Shown here piece after piece: positions 52,509 to 61,405 of a stretch of DNA of 64,000 nucleotides. The stretch covers positions 2,728,001-2,792,000 of the forward strand of contig NZ_FXUY01000001.1 of the NCBI RefSeq assembly GCF_900182985.1, read 5' to 3'. The notes below the pieces were generated by a model. The model did not search any database, was not told the origin of the DNA, and saw only the letters and a program-made list of their open reading frames with translations. This DNA comes from Pseudomonas helmanticensis (lineage in GTDB: Bacteria > Pseudomonadota > Gammaproteobacteria > Pseudomonadales > Pseudomonadaceae). Made by a program: the position numbers and the translations under genes. How positions within the stretch are numbered: the stretch's first letter is position 1; each line of letters opens with the position of its first letter.

Positions 52509-53243
52509 TTACAGGCCTTTGAAGCCTTGCGGCAGGACGTAAGCTTTTCCGTCGTAGCGCAGCGCGGTCAGCACGGGCTTGTCGTTCGTCGTCTTCATTT
52601 CGCAATTGTCAGGCGATCCTTCTCCGACGAGACCGGTGGTGACTGATTTAACGACAAGGTCGGCAAAACCATGAGAGCTGGTTTTACCCATTTCAATGGT
52701 GCGAACAGTGGTCGCGCGTTCTCCGGCGCAATTGCCATCCCATTCACCACTGAATCGGTAAACCAATAATCGGTCCAGCACCGGACGCAGTTTGCTTCCC
52801 TCTTTCACATAGAGCGACAGCACGGTTTCATCCAATGGATTAACGCGAGACGAGCCTTTGAAATTTGCCCGAATACCAAAAGCACGAAGTTCAGGCGTGA
52901 GTTTGTAGCGCGCGGTGTCGATCTGCACGCTATCCAGCGCGAACGCATCAGAAAAAAATGCAGCAGCTTGATGGTATGTGGCGACGGGAGTTGGGTCGTC
53001 TGCTGATAAAACGGATAAACCCAAATCGTATGAGCCAATCTTATCGCCATCGGCGCCAACTGGATCCGGCTCAAACTTCAATAGCGAAGAGATGGTCAGC
53101 CCCGGATAAGCAGGCCAATCCTTGCACTGGCCAAAGTCCCAGTCCCCCGACACCGCGGGTGGCGTGCAGTCGGCCAACGCCTGCCCCGCCAGCAACCCGC
53201 CGCACAATGCCGCACATCCGATCCAGCCAGACTTCACTGTCAC
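52509..53243 (-). CDS. Secreted hypothetical protein, paralogue B
   Basis: A 244-aa exported protein: signal GWIGCAALCGGLLAGQALA, mature start DCTPPAVSGDWDFGQCKDW. It repeats the motif series of paralogue A (IDTARYKLTPELRAFGIRAN, YVKEGSKLRPVLDRLLV, SSHGFADLVV), so the two arose by tandem duplication and then diverged. GTG at 53243 is the preferred start because AAGGAG lies 6 bp upstream; GTG at 53261 would place the ribosome site inside the gene. Function unknown; 37 bp separate it from paralogue A. Confidence 0.76.
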   Translation of the reverse strand: MTVKSGWIGCAALCGGLLAGQALADCTPPAVSGDWDFGQCKDWPAYPGLTISSLLKFEPDPVGADGDKIGSYDLGLSVLSADDPTPVATYHQAAAFFSDAFALDSVQIDTARYKLTPELRAFGIRANFKGSSRVNPLDETVLSLYVKEGSKLRPVLDRLLVYRFSGEWDGNCAGERATTVRTIEMGKTSSHGFADLVVKSVTTGLVGEGSPDNCEMKTTNDKPVLTALRYDGKAYVLPQGFKGL

Positions 53244-53378
53244 TTTCCACTCCTTGAGCACTTTTTCAGCGGCGCACTATCCCCTTCTGTATCGACCGTT
53301 TCAACAACGGCAATAGCTTAGGCTTTGCATAAACCCGACTGGTCACGCTTGGCATACCCGCTTGAGCATCAAGCCTAC

Positions 53379-54290
53379 CTAGACTTGTTCTATCCCCTCC
53401 TCAATCCTGCGATTCAACCAATTCAGCGCTTGATCCCCACCCCTGCGCTTATGCCACGCCAGTACAAACGTAAACGGCGCAATCTCGAACGGCGGCGGCA
53501 CCACGATCAGTTCACGCTGTTCAATCTCGCGCACGCTGCGTGAGGACACCGTCAAAATCAGATCCGTACCACTGATCAACTGCGGCGCGACATTCCAGTG
53601 CGGCAGGCTGATCGCGACACGGCGGCGTTCGCGCAATGTCGTCAGCGCCCGCTCGATTTCCGGGGTGCCGCTGCCGCGCATTTCCAGCAGCACATGCGGG
53701 CGAGACAAGTAGGTCGGCAGATCCAGAACACCGTTGACCGGTAAGGTCTGGCGATCCAGCAGGCAGACGTAGCGCTCTTCAAATAGCACTGAGCTGCGAA
53801 GTTCGTTGGGCATCTCCGGGAAGACCCCGGCAGCGACGTCGATATCGCCGTTAAGCACGCCCTCAAGCATGCCTTCGCGGCTGGCATGGCTGATCTGCAG
53901 ATCGATGCCGGGCGCCTCACGACGCAAGGTGCGAATCAGCGTAGGCAGAATAATTGCCGCGCCGTAATCCGACATCGCCACGCGAAACGTCCGACGTGCG
54001 CTGGCCGGATCGAAGGCATTTGGCGCCAGCAGCGATTGCACTTGGGCCAGTGCTTCTGCCAGCGGCGCGACCAGTTCCAGTGCGCGCGCGGTCGGCACCA
54101 GGGATGCGCCAGCCCGCACCAACAGCGGATCACCGAGCAGATCGCGCAAGCGTGCCAGCGCATGACTGACCGCCGGTTGGCTCAGGTGCAGGCGTTCGGC
54201 GGCGCGGGTGACGTGTTGCTCATTGAGCAGGGCGTCGAGGATCACCAGCAAGTTGAGATCGATACGGCGCAGATCATTCATCTGATGCAT
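53379..54290 (-). CDS. LysR-family transcriptional regulator
   Basis: A 303-aa regulator. The winged helix is at about 8-65 (LNLLVILDALLNEQHVTRAA, LSQPAVSHALARLRDLLGDP). The effector domain fits the NodD/NahR-like group (DYGAAIILPTLIRTLRREAP). A second start at 54281 is equally plausible because ribosome sites are weak. It is divergent from the small DMT membrane protein gene 77 bp away and probably regulates it. Confidence 0.9.
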   Translation of the reverse strand: MHQMNDLRRIDLNLLVILDALLNEQHVTRAAERLHLSQPAVSHALARLRDLLGDPLLVRAGASLVPTARALELVAPLAEALAQVQSLLAPNAFDPASARRTFRVAMSDYGAAIILPTLIRTLRREAPGIDLQISHASREGMLEGVLNGDIDVAAGVFPEMPNELRSSVLFEERYVCLLDRQTLPVNGVLDLPTYLSRPHVLLEMRGSGTPEIERALTTLRERRRVAISLPHWNVAPQLISGTDLILTVSSRSVREIEQRELIVVPPPFEIAPFTFVLAWHKRRGGDQALNWLNRRIEEGIEQV

Positions 54291-54367
54291 GTTCTGGATG
54301 AAGAAACGGAATTTAAATCTGCGCGACGAATACTCTAGAGTCCAGCAAAACCTGTTGGAGTTTGACC

Positions 54368-54853
54368 ATGAGTACGTTGCAGTGGACCGGTTTGTTGACG
54401 CTGGCCGCGTTTGCCGGCGCGGTAGTGCCGTTTCAGAGCGCGATCAACAGCAATCTGGCGCGAGCGTTGGGGCATCCGTTGTGGGCGACGTTGGCGTCGT
54501 TGCTGGTGAGCGTTTTGCTGTTGTTACCGGTGATCCTGGCGTTGCGCTTGCCGCTCCCGTCTATGGCGTTTATCAGTAAAGCGCCCTTGTGGATGTGGGC
54601 GGGCGGGGCATTTGGCGTGTGTTTTGTGGCGTTGGCGGTGGTGCTGCTGCCGAAGCTTGGAGCATCGGGGTTTGTGGCGCTGGCGTTGGCCGGGCAGGTG
54701 ATTGCCTCGATGGTGCTGGATCACTTTGGCTTGTTTGGGCTGGTGGAGAAACAGCTGACGGTGTCGCGAGTGTCTGGCGCGGTTTTGTTGATTGCGGGGG
54801 TGGTGTTGATTCAGTTTGGCCAATCGGCTGGCAGGGGTTTGGTGCCACAGTGA
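54368..54853 (+). CDS. Small DMT-superfamily membrane protein (DUF606/YdcZ type)
   Basis: A 161-aa protein with five predicted membrane helices. The start LLTLAAFAGAVVPFQSAINS with NLARALGHPLWATLASLLVS fits the DUF606 half-size DMT family, whose members often work as dimers. The substrate is unknown. GGAG lies 8 bp before the ATG at 54368. The divergent LysR gene suggests inducible expression. Confidence 0.82.
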   Translation: MSTLQWTGLLTLAAFAGAVVPFQSAINSNLARALGHPLWATLASLLVSVLLLLPVILALRLPLPSMAFISKAPLWMWAGGAFGVCFVALAVVLLPKLGASGFVALALAGQVIASMVLDHFGLFGLVEKQLTVSRVSGAVLLIAGVVLIQFGQSAGRGLVPQ

Positions 54854-54917
54854 AGATCAAAAGATCGCAGCCTTCGGCGGCTCCTACATTAATAGGTGGG
54901 AAGGCGGCGATCTTTTT
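54854..54917. repeat. REP-type element (GATCGCAGCC family)
   Basis: GATCAAAAGATCGCAGCCTT with GGCGGCTCCTACA, then a degenerate partner AAGGCGGCGATCTTTT. Confidence 0.8.
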
Positions 54918-55125
54918 TGCCACTTAAAGATTTTCCGATTTTCGCCCAAGTCAGACAGGTGATTGCTTGTCGGACTTTCAGGGTTTCGCCCTACAAACAA
55001 AACTCCGCCAGCCCTCAGCAATAGCGGAAACGCCCGATTCTTGCCTGACACAAGTCTCGGTAAAGTCTGGCAATACACGCAGCTTGCAACGCCCCATGGA
55101 TCGCAACACTCAAGGAATGTCATCG

Positions 55126-56361
55126 ATGAATCACACGTCCTTCACCACCCACACCTTTTCCAATTACCGCAAGGTCATCGCATTGGCCGATCACGATTGG
55201 GAAATTGCCGAGGCCGGAAAGATCGCCGGGCTGAATGTCGCAGTCGACAGCCCCAACCTGCTGCTCGATCAACACGGGCGCAGCTTTCATCACTTCTGCA
55301 CCACTTCCTATCTGGGCCTGGATCATCATCCGGCTCTGCTCGAAGGGGCGATGGCTGCTTTGCGCGAAACCGGTTCACTGCGTGTTGCCAACTCGCGCAA
55401 CCGCTGCAAGCTGGCGATTCTGGAGCAGTACGAAAGCGAGCTGTCGCAGCTGTTCGGCGCGGTGTGCCTGAGCAGCCTGTCGTGCAGCGCCGCGAGTGCC
55501 GGGGTGCTGCCGTTGCTGGCCAGCGGCGTGTTCACGCAAAATCGTCCACCGGTGATGGTCTTTGATCGCCTGGCGCATTACTCGATGCATCATCTGAAGG
55601 CCAGTTGCGCCGATGAAACCAAAGTGCTGACCTGCCCGCACAACGACATGGATTTTCTCGAGTCGATCTGTCAGCGGCATGCCACCGTCGCCTACATTGC
55701 CGACGGCGCCTACAGCATGGGTGGGGTGACAAACATGGATGGACTGCTGTACCTCAAGGATCGCTACGGTTTGTTTCTCTACCTGGATGATTCGCACGCA
55801 TTGTCCGCTGTCGGTGAGAACGGTGCCGGGCTGGTGCGCCCCACGCTTCAGGCGCTGGAGGACGACTGTCTGATCGTCGCTTCACTGGCGAAATCCTTTG
55901 GCGCCAGCGGTGGCCTGGTGATGTTTGGCAACTCGCGACAGAAGACTCTTGTGCAGCGTTACGGTGGCCCGAGCAACTGGTCGCAAAGCCTTAACTGCGC
56001 GGCCATCGGCGCCGGCCGAGCGGCCATCGGCTTACATCGCACCGAGGCTTTCAGCACCTTGCAGAAACAGCTGCAGGCTAACATCCAGCTGTTCGACAGC
56101 CTGATCAGCACTCAACAGTACGGCAGCAACATGGCCATCCGCCTGATCCATTGCGGTGAAGCCGCCATCGCCAACAAAATCGCCATTGAGCTGGCCGAAC
56201 TGGGCTACTTCACCAGCGCGGTGTTTTTCCCGGTCGTGGCGCAAGGCCAAGCGGCGATCAGAATCACCTTGCGCGCCGACATGCCGGCGCCGCTGATCCG
56301 CAGTTTCTGCACAGCGGTCAGCGAACTGTTGCGCACGCACCGCTGCGACCTCGGCGAATAA
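55126..56361 (+). CDS. PLP-dependent alpha-oxoamine-synthase-like enzyme
   Basis: A 411-aa fold-type I PLP enzyme similar to KBL/BioF/HemA/SPT. TTSYLGLDHHPALLEGAMAA (59-78) is the family N-terminal motif. Cofactor residues are present: D193 (IADGAYSMGG), D222 and H224 (YLDDSHALSAVGENGAG) and the Schiff-base lysine K256 (ASLAKSFGASGG). Such enzymes condense an amino acid with an acyl-thioester to an aminoketone. There is no biotin, haem or threonine-catabolism context; instead a Bcr/CflA exporter follows 15 bp later, so a small secreted metabolite is plausible (inference). The ATG at 55126 has AAGGA 10 bp upstream; longer starts are possible. Confidence 0.82.
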   Translation: MNHTSFTTHTFSNYRKVIALADHDWEIAEAGKIAGLNVAVDSPNLLLDQHGRSFHHFCTTSYLGLDHHPALLEGAMAALRETGSLRVANSRNRCKLAILEQYESELSQLFGAVCLSSLSCSAASAGVLPLLASGVFTQNRPPVMVFDRLAHYSMHHLKASCADETKVLTCPHNDMDFLESICQRHATVAYIADGAYSMGGVTNMDGLLYLKDRYGLFLYLDDSHALSAVGENGAGLVRPTLQALEDDCLIVASLAKSFGASGGLVMFGNSRQKTLVQRYGGPSNWSQSLNCAAIGAGRAAIGLHRTEAFSTLQKQLQANIQLFDSLISTQQYGSNMAIRLIHCGEAAIANKIAIELAELGYFTSAVFFPVVAQGQAAIRITLRADMPAPLIRSFCTAVSELLRTHRCDLGE

Positions 56362-56376
56362 AAACAGGGACGCCCC

Positions 56377-57543
56377 ATGAACGCCAGCGTCACGCTCCTC
56401 ATCACTTGCTGCACGGTTTTCCTCGCGCAGTTGGGCATGAGTATCTATTTGCCGGCACTGCCGGAAATTGCCCGCGATCTGCAGGCGCAACCTGCGCAAG
56501 TAGCCTGGGGGCTGTCGCTGTACCTGATCGGCATGGCCTTGCCCATGTTGTTCTGGGGCAGCCTGGCGCAGCGTATCGGACGCAAACCGGTGTTGCTGGC
56601 AGCGCTGGGTATTTACGGCCTGGCAAACCTCGCGTTGCCAGCGGGTTCGACGCTGGAATCGTTTCTCGCGGTGCGACTGCTGCAGGGTGTCGGTGCCAGT
56701 GGTATTTCGGTGATGGCGCGAGTGTTGATCCGCGACAGTTTTCGCGGCGAGCAATTGGCCAAGGCGCTGTCGTGGATTTCGATATCGTTCGTCGTAGCGC
56801 TGGGTATCGGACAGTATCTGGGGTCGGTCATTCAGCTGATTCTGGGATGGCAGGCGATCTTCTATCTTCTCGGAGCATCCTCTCTGTTGATGGCTGCGGT
56901 GGTGTCGCGGATCGAGTTTCCGCCCCTGCTCGACGGACCGGTCACTAGCTCATCCTGGGCGGTTTACCGGCAGATTCTGCGCCATCCGGCCTTTCTGCTG
57001 CCGGCACTGGCCGGGGGTTTGGGCTACGGCGTGATCATCGCTTTCAACACCGCCGCGCCGCTGATTCTGCAAGGGCCGTTCGGGTGGTCGACGGTGGAAT
57101 ATGGCCTGTTGGGCTGGCCGATCAGCCTGGCGTATTTTCTCGGCGCACTGGCAGTCAATCGCCTGGTTTTGCGTACCGGTCAGCGCTGGTTGATGACGCT
57201 GGGCGTGGGCCTGGTGACGGCTGGTTGTACGGTGATGCTGCTGGGCAGCCTGACGGCAAGTTCGCTGGCGCTGCTGTTCTGGTTGCCATACTGCGTGGCG
57301 GTTTTCGGGCAGTCACTGAACTACCCGATCAGCCTGTCGCTGGCCAACGATGGCGCACCGATTGCCGGTGCCTATGCGATGGCGTTGAGCGGTTTCATTC
57401 ACCAGCTGATGGCGGCGATTATCGCCGCCATTGCCAGCCTGATCGCCAGTCCGCAAGCGTGGCCATTGTCGCTGTTGTGCCTGCTGCTGGCGCTCGGTGC
57501 GATGCTTTGCACGAGATGCGCACCGACGCGGGGAGCCACTTAA
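56377..57543 (+). CDS. Bcr/CflA-type MFS drug or metabolite exporter
   Basis: A 388-aa, 12-helix transporter. The start [20 protein letters not shown] is typical of Bcr/CflA proteins, and the loop 2-3 signature [20 protein letters not shown] is present. It lies 15 bp after the PLP synthase, with no terminator between, so it likely exports that enzyme's product or gives self-resistance. Its stop overlaps the convergent yiaY stop by 4 bp. Confidence 0.9.
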   Translation: MNASVTLLITCCTVFLAQLGMSIYLPALPEIARDLQAQPAQVAWGLSLYLIGMALPMLFWGSLAQRIGRKPVLLAALGIYGLANLALPAGSTLESFLAVRLLQGVGASGISVMARVLIRDSFRGEQLAKALSWISISFVVALGIGQYLGSVIQLILGWQAIFYLLGASSLLMAAVVSRIEFPPLLDGPVTSSSWAVYRQILRHPAFLLPALAGGLGYGVIIAFNTAAPLILQGPFGWSTVEYGLLGWPISLAYFLGALAVNRLVLRTGQRWLMTLGVGLVTAGCTVMLLGSLTASSLALLFWLPYCVAVFGQSLNYPISLSLANDGAPIAGAYAMALSGFIHQLMAAIIAAIASLIASPQAWPLSLLCLLLALGAMLCTRCAPTRGAT

Positions 57544-58688
57544 AACGCGTTACGGAAAATTTCCTCGATCTGACGTTGATCCGCCGCTCGAGGATTGGTC
57601 AGCCCGCAAGCGTCTTTCAGGGCATTGGTAGCGAGAATCGGGATGTCGGTGAGCCTGGCGCCAAGTTCACGCAAACCGCCGGGGATCTCGACGTCCTTGG
57701 CCAGACAGCGAATGGCACTGATCGCGGCTTGTGCGCCCTCTTCCGGGCTGAAGCCGCGAATGTCCGCGCCCATCGCGTGAGCGACATCGGTCAGGCGATC
57801 GGCGCACACCAGTGCATTGAAGGTCTGCACATGCGGGAGCAGCACGGCGTTGCACACACCATGGGGCAAGTCGTAATAACCGCCCAGTTGGTGCGCCATC
57901 GCGTGTACATAACCGAGTGATGCGTTGTTGAAGGCCATGCCGGCGAGGAACTGCGCGTAGGCCATGTTCTCCCGCGCCGCGAGGTCACTGCCGTCGCGCA
58001 CCGCCAGGCGCAGGTTGTTGCTGATCAGGGTGATTGCCTTCAGCGCACAGGCGTCGGTGATCGGGTTGGCGGCAGTCGAGACGTAGGCTTCAATGGCATG
58101 GGTCAGCGCGTCCATGCCCGTGGCGGCGGTCAGGCTTTTTGGCATGGCGACCATCAGCTCCGGGTCGTTGACCGACAGCAGTGGCGTGACGTTACGGTCG
58201 ACGATGGCCATTTTCACATGCCGCGATTCGTCGGTGATGATGCAGAACCGGGTCATCTCGCTGGCGGTGCCGGCGGTGGTGTTGATGGCGATCAGCGGCA
58301 GTTGTGGCTTGCTCGATTGATCGACACCTTCGTAATCGCCGATCTGCCCGCCGTTGGTCGCACACAGGGCAATGCCCTTGGCGCAGTCGTGGGGCGAGCC
58401 GCCGCCGAGGGACACGACGAAATCGCAGCGGCTTTCCTTGAGCAAGCCCAGACCGGACTCGACGTTGGCGATGCTCGGGTTCGGTTTGGCGCCATCGAAG
58501 ATCACCGAATCGATGTCCTGCATCGCCAATTTCTCGGCCAGCATGCTGGCGACACCAGCCTTGGCCAGCCCGGTGTCGGTGACGATCAGCGCCTTGCGAA
58601 AACCGTAGTTGCGGATCGCGACCATGGCTTCGTCGAGGCAGCCATTGCCCATGATGTTGACCGCCGGAATGAAAAAGGTGCTGCTCAT
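57540..58688 (-). CDS. yiaY: Iron-containing alcohol dehydrogenase YiaY
   Basis: A 382-aa group III NAD-dependent dehydrogenase. The start [16 protein letters not shown] and long blocks such as [20 protein letters not shown] and [20 protein letters not shown] match my memory of E. coli YiaY closely. Metal ligands are expected in the [13 protein letters not shown] and [16 protein letters not shown] blocks; D and H residues are present. It likely oxidises or reduces short alcohols and aldehydes. The ATG at 58688 has AGGAG 7 bp upstream; the 81-codon in-frame extension is non-coding. Confidence 0.93.
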   Translation of the reverse strand: MSSTFFIPAVNIMGNGCLDEAMVAIRNYGFRKALIVTDTGLAKAGVASMLAEKLAMQDIDSVIFDGAKPNPSIANVESGLGLLKESRCDFVVSLGGGSPHDCAKGIALCATNGGQIGDYEGVDQSSKPQLPLIAINTTAGTASEMTRFCIITDESRHVKMAIVDRNVTPLLSVNDPELMVAMPKSLTAATGMDALTHAIEAYVSTAANPITDACALKAITLISNNLRLAVRDGSDLAARENMAYAQFLAGMAFNNASLGYVHAMAHQLGGYYDLPHGVCNAVLLPHVQTFNALVCADRLTDVAHAMGADIRGFSPEEGAQAAISAIRCLAKDVEIPGGLRELGARLTDIPILATNALKDACGLTNPRAADQRQIEEIFRNAF

Positions 58689-58842
58689 CGTGCGTCTCCT
58701 GACTGGGGCCGAATCGACTGCGCCGATCCGGCGGATGCACACAGGATCGACCGATCGGTCATGGACGATGTTGATCTGGCTCAATGCCCGCTCGTGATAA
58801 AGTCGCCGCCCATCAGCCCCTTTGTTTTGAGACACCTGCGCA

Positions 58843-59862
58843 ATGACCGATTTTCTGGATGTCGACGCCACCCTCGAAGACTGGAGCGCCCTGCGCACCG
58901 CGACCGACTTCGAGGGTTTGCTGGTGGGCAACGGCGCCAGCCGCGCCGTGTGGGACGACTTCGGCTACGATTCGCTGTTCGAAAATGCCCGCACCGTGGA
59001 AGAGAAGCCGCTCGGCGCCTCCGAACTGGCGGTGTTCGACGCAATGCAAACGCGCAGCTTCGAGCAGGTGCTCGGCGCGCTGAAAACCACCAGCCGGGTC
59101 AACAAGGCCCTGGCCGTCAGTTCGGCGGCGCCGCGCAACCGCTATTACGCGATCAAGGAAGCGCTGATCAATACCGTGCACGCGGTACACATTCCGTGGC
59201 GACTGGTTAAGCCTGCAACGCTGGCGACGCTGAATGAAGAACTGGCGCGCTATCGCACAGTGTTCACGACCAATTACGACTTGCTCAACTATTGGGCTCT
59301 ACAGCACCGAAGCGAGGCCATCGACGATCTGTTCAACGGACCGAATGCCAGCTTCGATCTGGCCGAAAGTGCGACCGACAAACCGCGTTTACTCTACCTG
59401 CACGGCGGTCTGCACCTGGTGCGCAATCAGGACGGCACCGCACGTAAACTGACCTCGACCGAGGGCACGCTGCTCGGCAGTTTTGCAATCAACAACACCC
59501 TCAAGACGCTGGATGACGTGCCGCTGTTCGTCACCGAAGGGCCGAGTGCGGACAAGCTCAAGACCATTCGCAGTTCCGATTATCTGTCGTTCTGCTATGA
59601 GCAATTGCTGGGGCATGGCGGCAGCCTGTGCATCTTCGGCCATGCGCTGGGTGAGCAGGACGCACACATTGTCCGCGCACTGCGATTGGCGAAACCGGCG
59701 ACGGTGGCGATCTCGATTTATCCGCGCAGTGCAGCGTTTGTTCAGCATCAGAAGCGCCATTACGCGCAGGTGTTTGAAGGGACCGGGGCTGAGTTGCGGT
59801 TTTTTGATGCGAAAACCCATGCGTTGGGCAGTACGAAGCTGTCGGTGCCGGTCGAGGTTTGA
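58843..59862 (+). CDS. DUF4917 protein with SIR2-like fold
   Basis: A 339-aa protein that I place in DUF4917. It shows a SIR2/NADase-like pattern: LLVGNGAS (26-33), [14 protein letters not shown] (140-153), [11 protein letters not shown] (183-193) and [18 protein letters not shown] (263-280). SIR2-like domains in bacteria often hydrolyse NAD in phage defence, but many have other roles. No partner effector or sensor is fused. It faces away from yiaY and is followed by a REP pair, so it is a single-gene unit. CGCA ATG at 58843 has only a weak ribosome site. Confidence 0.75.
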   Translation: MTDFLDVDATLEDWSALRTATDFEGLLVGNGASRAVWDDFGYDSLFENARTVEEKPLGASELAVFDAMQTRSFEQVLGALKTTSRVNKALAVSSAAPRNRYYAIKEALINTVHAVHIPWRLVKPATLATLNEELARYRTVFTTNYDLLNYWALQHRSEAIDDLFNGPNASFDLAESATDKPRLLYLHGGLHLVRNQDGTARKLTSTEGTLLGSFAINNTLKTLDDVPLFVTEGPSADKLKTIRSSDYLSFCYEQLLGHGGSLCIFGHALGEQDAHIVRALRLAKPATVAISIYPRSAAFVQHQKRHYAQVFEGTGAELRFFDAKTHALGSTKLSVPVEV

Positions 59863-59868
59863 AGCAAG

Positions 59869-59941
59869 ATCAAAAGATCGCAGCCTGCGGCGGCTCCTAC
59901 ACGGATTAAGGTAGGAGCTGCCGCAGGCTGCGATCTTTTGA
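59869..59941. repeat. REP-type inverted pair (GATCGCAGCC family)
   Basis: CAAAAGATCGCAGCCTGCGG and CCGCAGGCTGCGATCTTTTG are perfect inverse copies around a short spacer, between convergent genes. Confidence 0.92.
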
Positions 59942-59950
59942 CTTCAAGGT

Positions 59951-60493
59951 TCATTCCTCGCTGCTGTGCACCACCACCAGCAACTGCGCCTGCACATCCC
60001 CCACCGATCTGATCCGGTGCGGCTTCTGGGCATTGAAGTGCAGCGCATCGCCGCGTTCCAGCAGCACCTTCTCGTTCATGAAATCCACTTCCACCTGCCC
60101 TTCGTGGACGAACAGAAACTCTTCGCCCAAATGCTCCTTGAAGGTCTTGTCAGTGAACTCGCTCGGCGGGTAGATGATGAATGGCAGCAGGTTGCGCTCG
60201 CTGACCTGATGCGCCAGCACGGCATAACCCGGGCTCTGGTCATTGGCCGCCAGTGACTGACGCTCGTGGCTGCGCACCAGGCTGTAGCTGTCGAGGCTGA
60301 CGTTGTCTTCGGAGAACAATTCCTCGACTTTCACGTTCAGCGCCTTTGCCAGTTTCAACGCAGCGGCAATCGACGGTGTGTTCAGCCCGCGCTCGACTTT
60401 CGACAGATAACTCTTGGTCATGCCGGATTTTTCGGCCAATGCCTCAAGGGTAACGCCAAGTTTTTTTCTCAATAATTTCAAACGGATAGACAT
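59951..60493 (-). CDS. XRE-family regulator with C-terminal cupin sensor
   Basis: A 180-aa protein. A helix-turn-helix lies at about 5-60 (LGVTLEALAEKSGMTKSYLS, VERGLNTPSIAAALKLAKAL). The cupin_2 domain lies at about 105-175 (HLGEEFLFVHEGQVEVDF, LLERGDALHFNAQKPHRI). Regulators of this kind bind a small ligand or metal in the cupin and control an adjacent catabolic operon. It is divergent from the aldolase/DapA-like operon over 106 bp that contain a perfect GTGTCA palindrome. Confidence 0.92.
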   Translation of the reverse strand: MSIRLKLLRKKLGVTLEALAEKSGMTKSYLSKVERGLNTPSIAAALKLAKALNVKVEELFSEDNVSLDSYSLVRSHERQSLAANDQSPGYAVLAHQVSERNLLPFIIYPPSEFTDKTFKEHLGEEFLFVHEGQVEVDFMNEKVLLERGDALHFNAQKPHRIRSVGDVQAQLLVVVHSSEE

Positions 60494-60539
60494 GCGCAGC
60501 AGTTATTCCAGCAAGGAAGCGACGATTCGTGCTTGCCAA

Positions 60540-60574
60540 TGACACTTTGTGTCATATAGCCTCTTTAGTGTCAT
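60540..60574. promoter_or_regulatory. Operator candidate for the XRE-cupin regulator
   Basis: TGACAC-TTT-GTGTCA at 60540-60554 is a perfect 15-bp palindrome. A further GTGTCA half-site stands at 60569-60574, exactly 20 bp (about two helical turns) after the previous GTGTCA. The site is between the divergent regulator and the aldolase gene. Confidence 0.75.
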
Positions 60575-60599
60575 TTGCAATCACCCAAAGGACACAGAC

Positions 60600-61382
60600 A
60601 TGGCCAAGACATTAGCACTACCCAAAGAACAACTGGTCAAGCAAGCGCTGACCCAGATGCAAAATACTCTGGCGGATAATACGTGGACGGATCGGCAAAA
60701 GCTGGCCCTGACCTGCCGGATTCTTTTCGAGAGCGGTCATGACTCAGGTCTGGCCGGACAAATCACTGCTCGCGGCCCGCAACCGGGCACCTATTACACT
60801 CAGCAACTGGGCCTGGGTTTCGACGAAATCACCGCAAGCAATCTGCTGCTGGTCAACGAAGACCTGGAAGTCCTCGAAGGTCACGGCATGGCCAACCCGG
60901 CCAACCGTTTCCACAGCTGGGTGTACCGCGCTCGCCCGGACGTGAACTGCATCATCCACACGCATCCGACGCACATTGCCGCGCTGTCGATGCTGGAGGT
61001 GCCGCTGCAAATTTCGCACATGGACTTGTGCCCGCTGTATGACGACTGCGCGTTTCTCGAAGGCTGGCCGGGGGTGCCGGTGGGTAACGAGGAAGGCGAA
61101 CTGATTGCCGGTGCGCTGGGCGACAAACGCGCGATCCTGCTCTCGCACCACGGCCAGTTGTCGACCGGCACGACGATCGAGGAGGCCTGCGTCATCGCCC
61201 AGTTGATCGAACGTGCGGCGAAACTGCAACTGCTGGCGATGGCGGCCGGCACGATCAAGCCGATCATTCCGGCGCTGGGCCACGAAGCCCATGACTGGGT
61301 GTCGAAGCCTAAACGCCACGCTGCCGCCTTCAACTATTACGCTCGGCAGAACCTGCGCCAACACGCCGATTGCCTGAACTGA
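60600..61382 (+). CDS. Class II aldolase/adducin family protein
   Basis: A 260-aa protein with the L-fuculose-phosphate-aldolase fold. Zinc-binding histidines are visible in CIIHTHPTHIAAL and LLSHHGQLST, and the acid/base region in VLEGHGMANPANRFHSW. Relatives act as aldolases, epimerases or decarboxylases on sugar phosphates or hydroxy-acids. AAAGGA lies about 8 bp before the ATG at 60600. It is followed after 23 bp by a DapA-fold gene and is probably controlled by the divergent XRE-cupin protein. The pathway is unknown. Confidence 0.87.
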   Translation: MAKTLALPKEQLVKQALTQMQNTLADNTWTDRQKLALTCRILFESGHDSGLAGQITARGPQPGTYYTQQLGLGFDEITASNLLLVNEDLEVLEGHGMANPANRFHSWVYRARPDVNCIIHTHPTHIAALSMLEVPLQISHMDLCPLYDDCAFLEGWPGVPVGNEEGELIAGALGDKRAILLSHHGQLSTGTTIEEACVIAQLIERAAKLQLLAMAAGTIKPIIPALGHEAHDWVSKPKRHAAAFNYYARQNLRQHADCLN

Positions 61383-61405
61383 AAACCCATTACGGAGACA
61401 TTCCC

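Noticed and set aside
55126..56361. Assignment of the PLP enzyme as Kbl, BioF or CqsA
   Set aside because: Family catalytic residues are present, but the sequence outside them does not match what I recall of any one of these, and no tdh, bio or cqsS gene is adjacent.
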